Below, piece by piece: positions 63,503-64,000 of a stretch of 64,000 bases of DNA. Under the pieces are notes generated by a model. The model ran no database searches and had not been told where the DNA came from. It saw nothing but the letters and a program-made list of their open reading frames with translations. Origin of the DNA: Eubacterium maltosivorans. GTDB lineage: Bacteria; Bacillota; Clostridia; Eubacteriales; Eubacteriaceae. Within the stretch, counting starts at the first letter, position 1. Each line of letters opens with the position of its first letter. The stretch is taken from NCBI RefSeq assembly GCF_002441855.2, contig NZ_CP029487.1, forward strand, positions 1,674,001-1,738,000, written 5' to 3'. A program made the position numbers and the translations under genes.

Positions 63503-64000
63503 CTATTGCGCGCCGGCGCAGACCGCTGTATATACCGCCCTCGCCCCTGCCCGCTTCAACGCCTGGGCGCACTCCCGCAGGGTAGAGCCGGTCGTATTGA
63601 CATCATCCACCAGCAATATGGTCTTTCCAGCCACATTCTTTTCCTGCGAGACCGCGAAGGCGCCAGTCAGGTTTACCAGGCGTTCCTCACGGCTCAATCC
63701 GATCTGATGGGGGGTATCGTAAAGACGCTTCAGGACTTCTCTTTTATAAGGCAGGTTCAGGGCGTCTGCCAGCCCTGCCGCCAGATAGTCGCTCTGGTTA
63801 TAGCCGCGCTCCTCCAGACGTTTTTCGTGCAGGGGAACTGCTGCCACCAGCTCCAGCTTTTCTGCCCAGTCCTTTTCTTTAACAGCTTCAGCCATCTGCC
63901 GGCCGATCCAGCTGCCGAGCTGGGGTAAATGCCCGAATTTCAGGCTGTGCACCAGCTTCTGTCCCGAGCCGATGTAATGCAGCCACACCACCCCACCGTC
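63503..64000 (-). CDS. comF: ComF-family phosphoribosyltransferase-like protein (5' end outside window)
   Basis: The visible 165 codons stay open to base 64000, so the start and the usual N-terminal cysteine zinc motif lie outside. The PRTase fold is clear: AAVPLHEKRLEERGYNQSD and the PRPP loop ILLVDDVNTTGSTL, with QIGLSREERLVNLTGAF between. ComF proteins belong to the DNA-uptake late competence group. A GTG at 63991 is not a credible start. Confidence 0.88.
   Translation of the reverse strand, partial: DGGVVWLHYIGSGQKLVHSLKFGHLPQLGSWIGRQMAEAVKEKDWAEKLELVAAVPLHEKRLEERGYNQSDYLAAGLADALNLPYKREVLKRLYDTPHQIGLSREERLVNLTGAFAVSQEKNVAGKTILLVDDVNTTGSTLRECAQALKRAGARAVYTAVCAGAQ

Overview
The window looks like a chromosomal segment of a low-to-mid G+C anaerobic Firmicute of the class Clostridia. 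The signs are single-chain PurL, a PurR-type PurBox operator, the murB-PHP-rapZ-yvcK-whiA cluster, strong AGGAGG ribosome sites and many Gram-positive surface proteins. A Eubacterium limosum-like acetogen would fit, but that is a guess; no rRNA or tRNA gene is visible to test it.

Layout. (1) 1-9.3 kb: purine operon on the minus strand, purL-E-C-F-M-N-H in transcription order, with purH cut by the window edge. A TTGAAA-17-TAAAAT promoter overlaps a near-perfect inverted PurBox pair. (2) 9.4-12.6 kb: a metallo-beta-lactamase-fold enzyme, then an AbrB-like/SARP-like regulator whose halves lie in two frames joined at an A_AAA_AAC slippery site, a papain-like cysteine-peptidase homologue, and a hydroxysteroid-dehydrogenase-like SDR. 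(3) 12.7-15.4 kb: phage- or plasmid-like remnant (sigma-like, DnaD-like, KilAC, zinc-ribbon proteins). (4) 15.5-23.3 kb: G+C-rich minus-strand operon of a small HD-GYP protein, a membrane protein and three secreted surface proteins, with a structured RNA element between two genes. (5) 23.4-24.6 kb: a tyrosine recombinase flanked by inverted, core-site-like hairpins, one of which is also the terminator of the next operon; a possible invertible switch. (6) 24.6-33.1 kb: a six-gene run for uptake of phosphorylated alpha-glucosides (PTS EIICB, GH4 glucosidase), two RpiR regulators, a PAP2 phosphatase and a 1019-residue surface protein. (7) 33.2-52.8 kb: an alanine/glycine symporter, two surface proteins made of InlB-type B-repeats (2349 and 1272 residues), a truncated paralogue and two tandem full paralogues of the 1019-residue protein. 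(8) 52.9-64 kb: a LytTR regulator, a second SDR, glycogen phosphorylase, a candidate sRNA with a CCUACC-rich loop, the whiA/yvcK/rapZ/PHP/murB operon, a CpsB/YwqE-type phosphatase and a partial comF.

Housekeeping blocks (purine synthesis, glycogen breakdown, the wall and carbon-flux cluster) bracket about 40 kb of accessory surface functions. The most unusual items are the frameshifted AbrB-SARP regulator, the recombinase/terminator inversion candidate, the three-member surface-protein family with an internal second signal-like segment and a helical, possibly membrane-active core, and the sRNA candidate near 57.8 kb.
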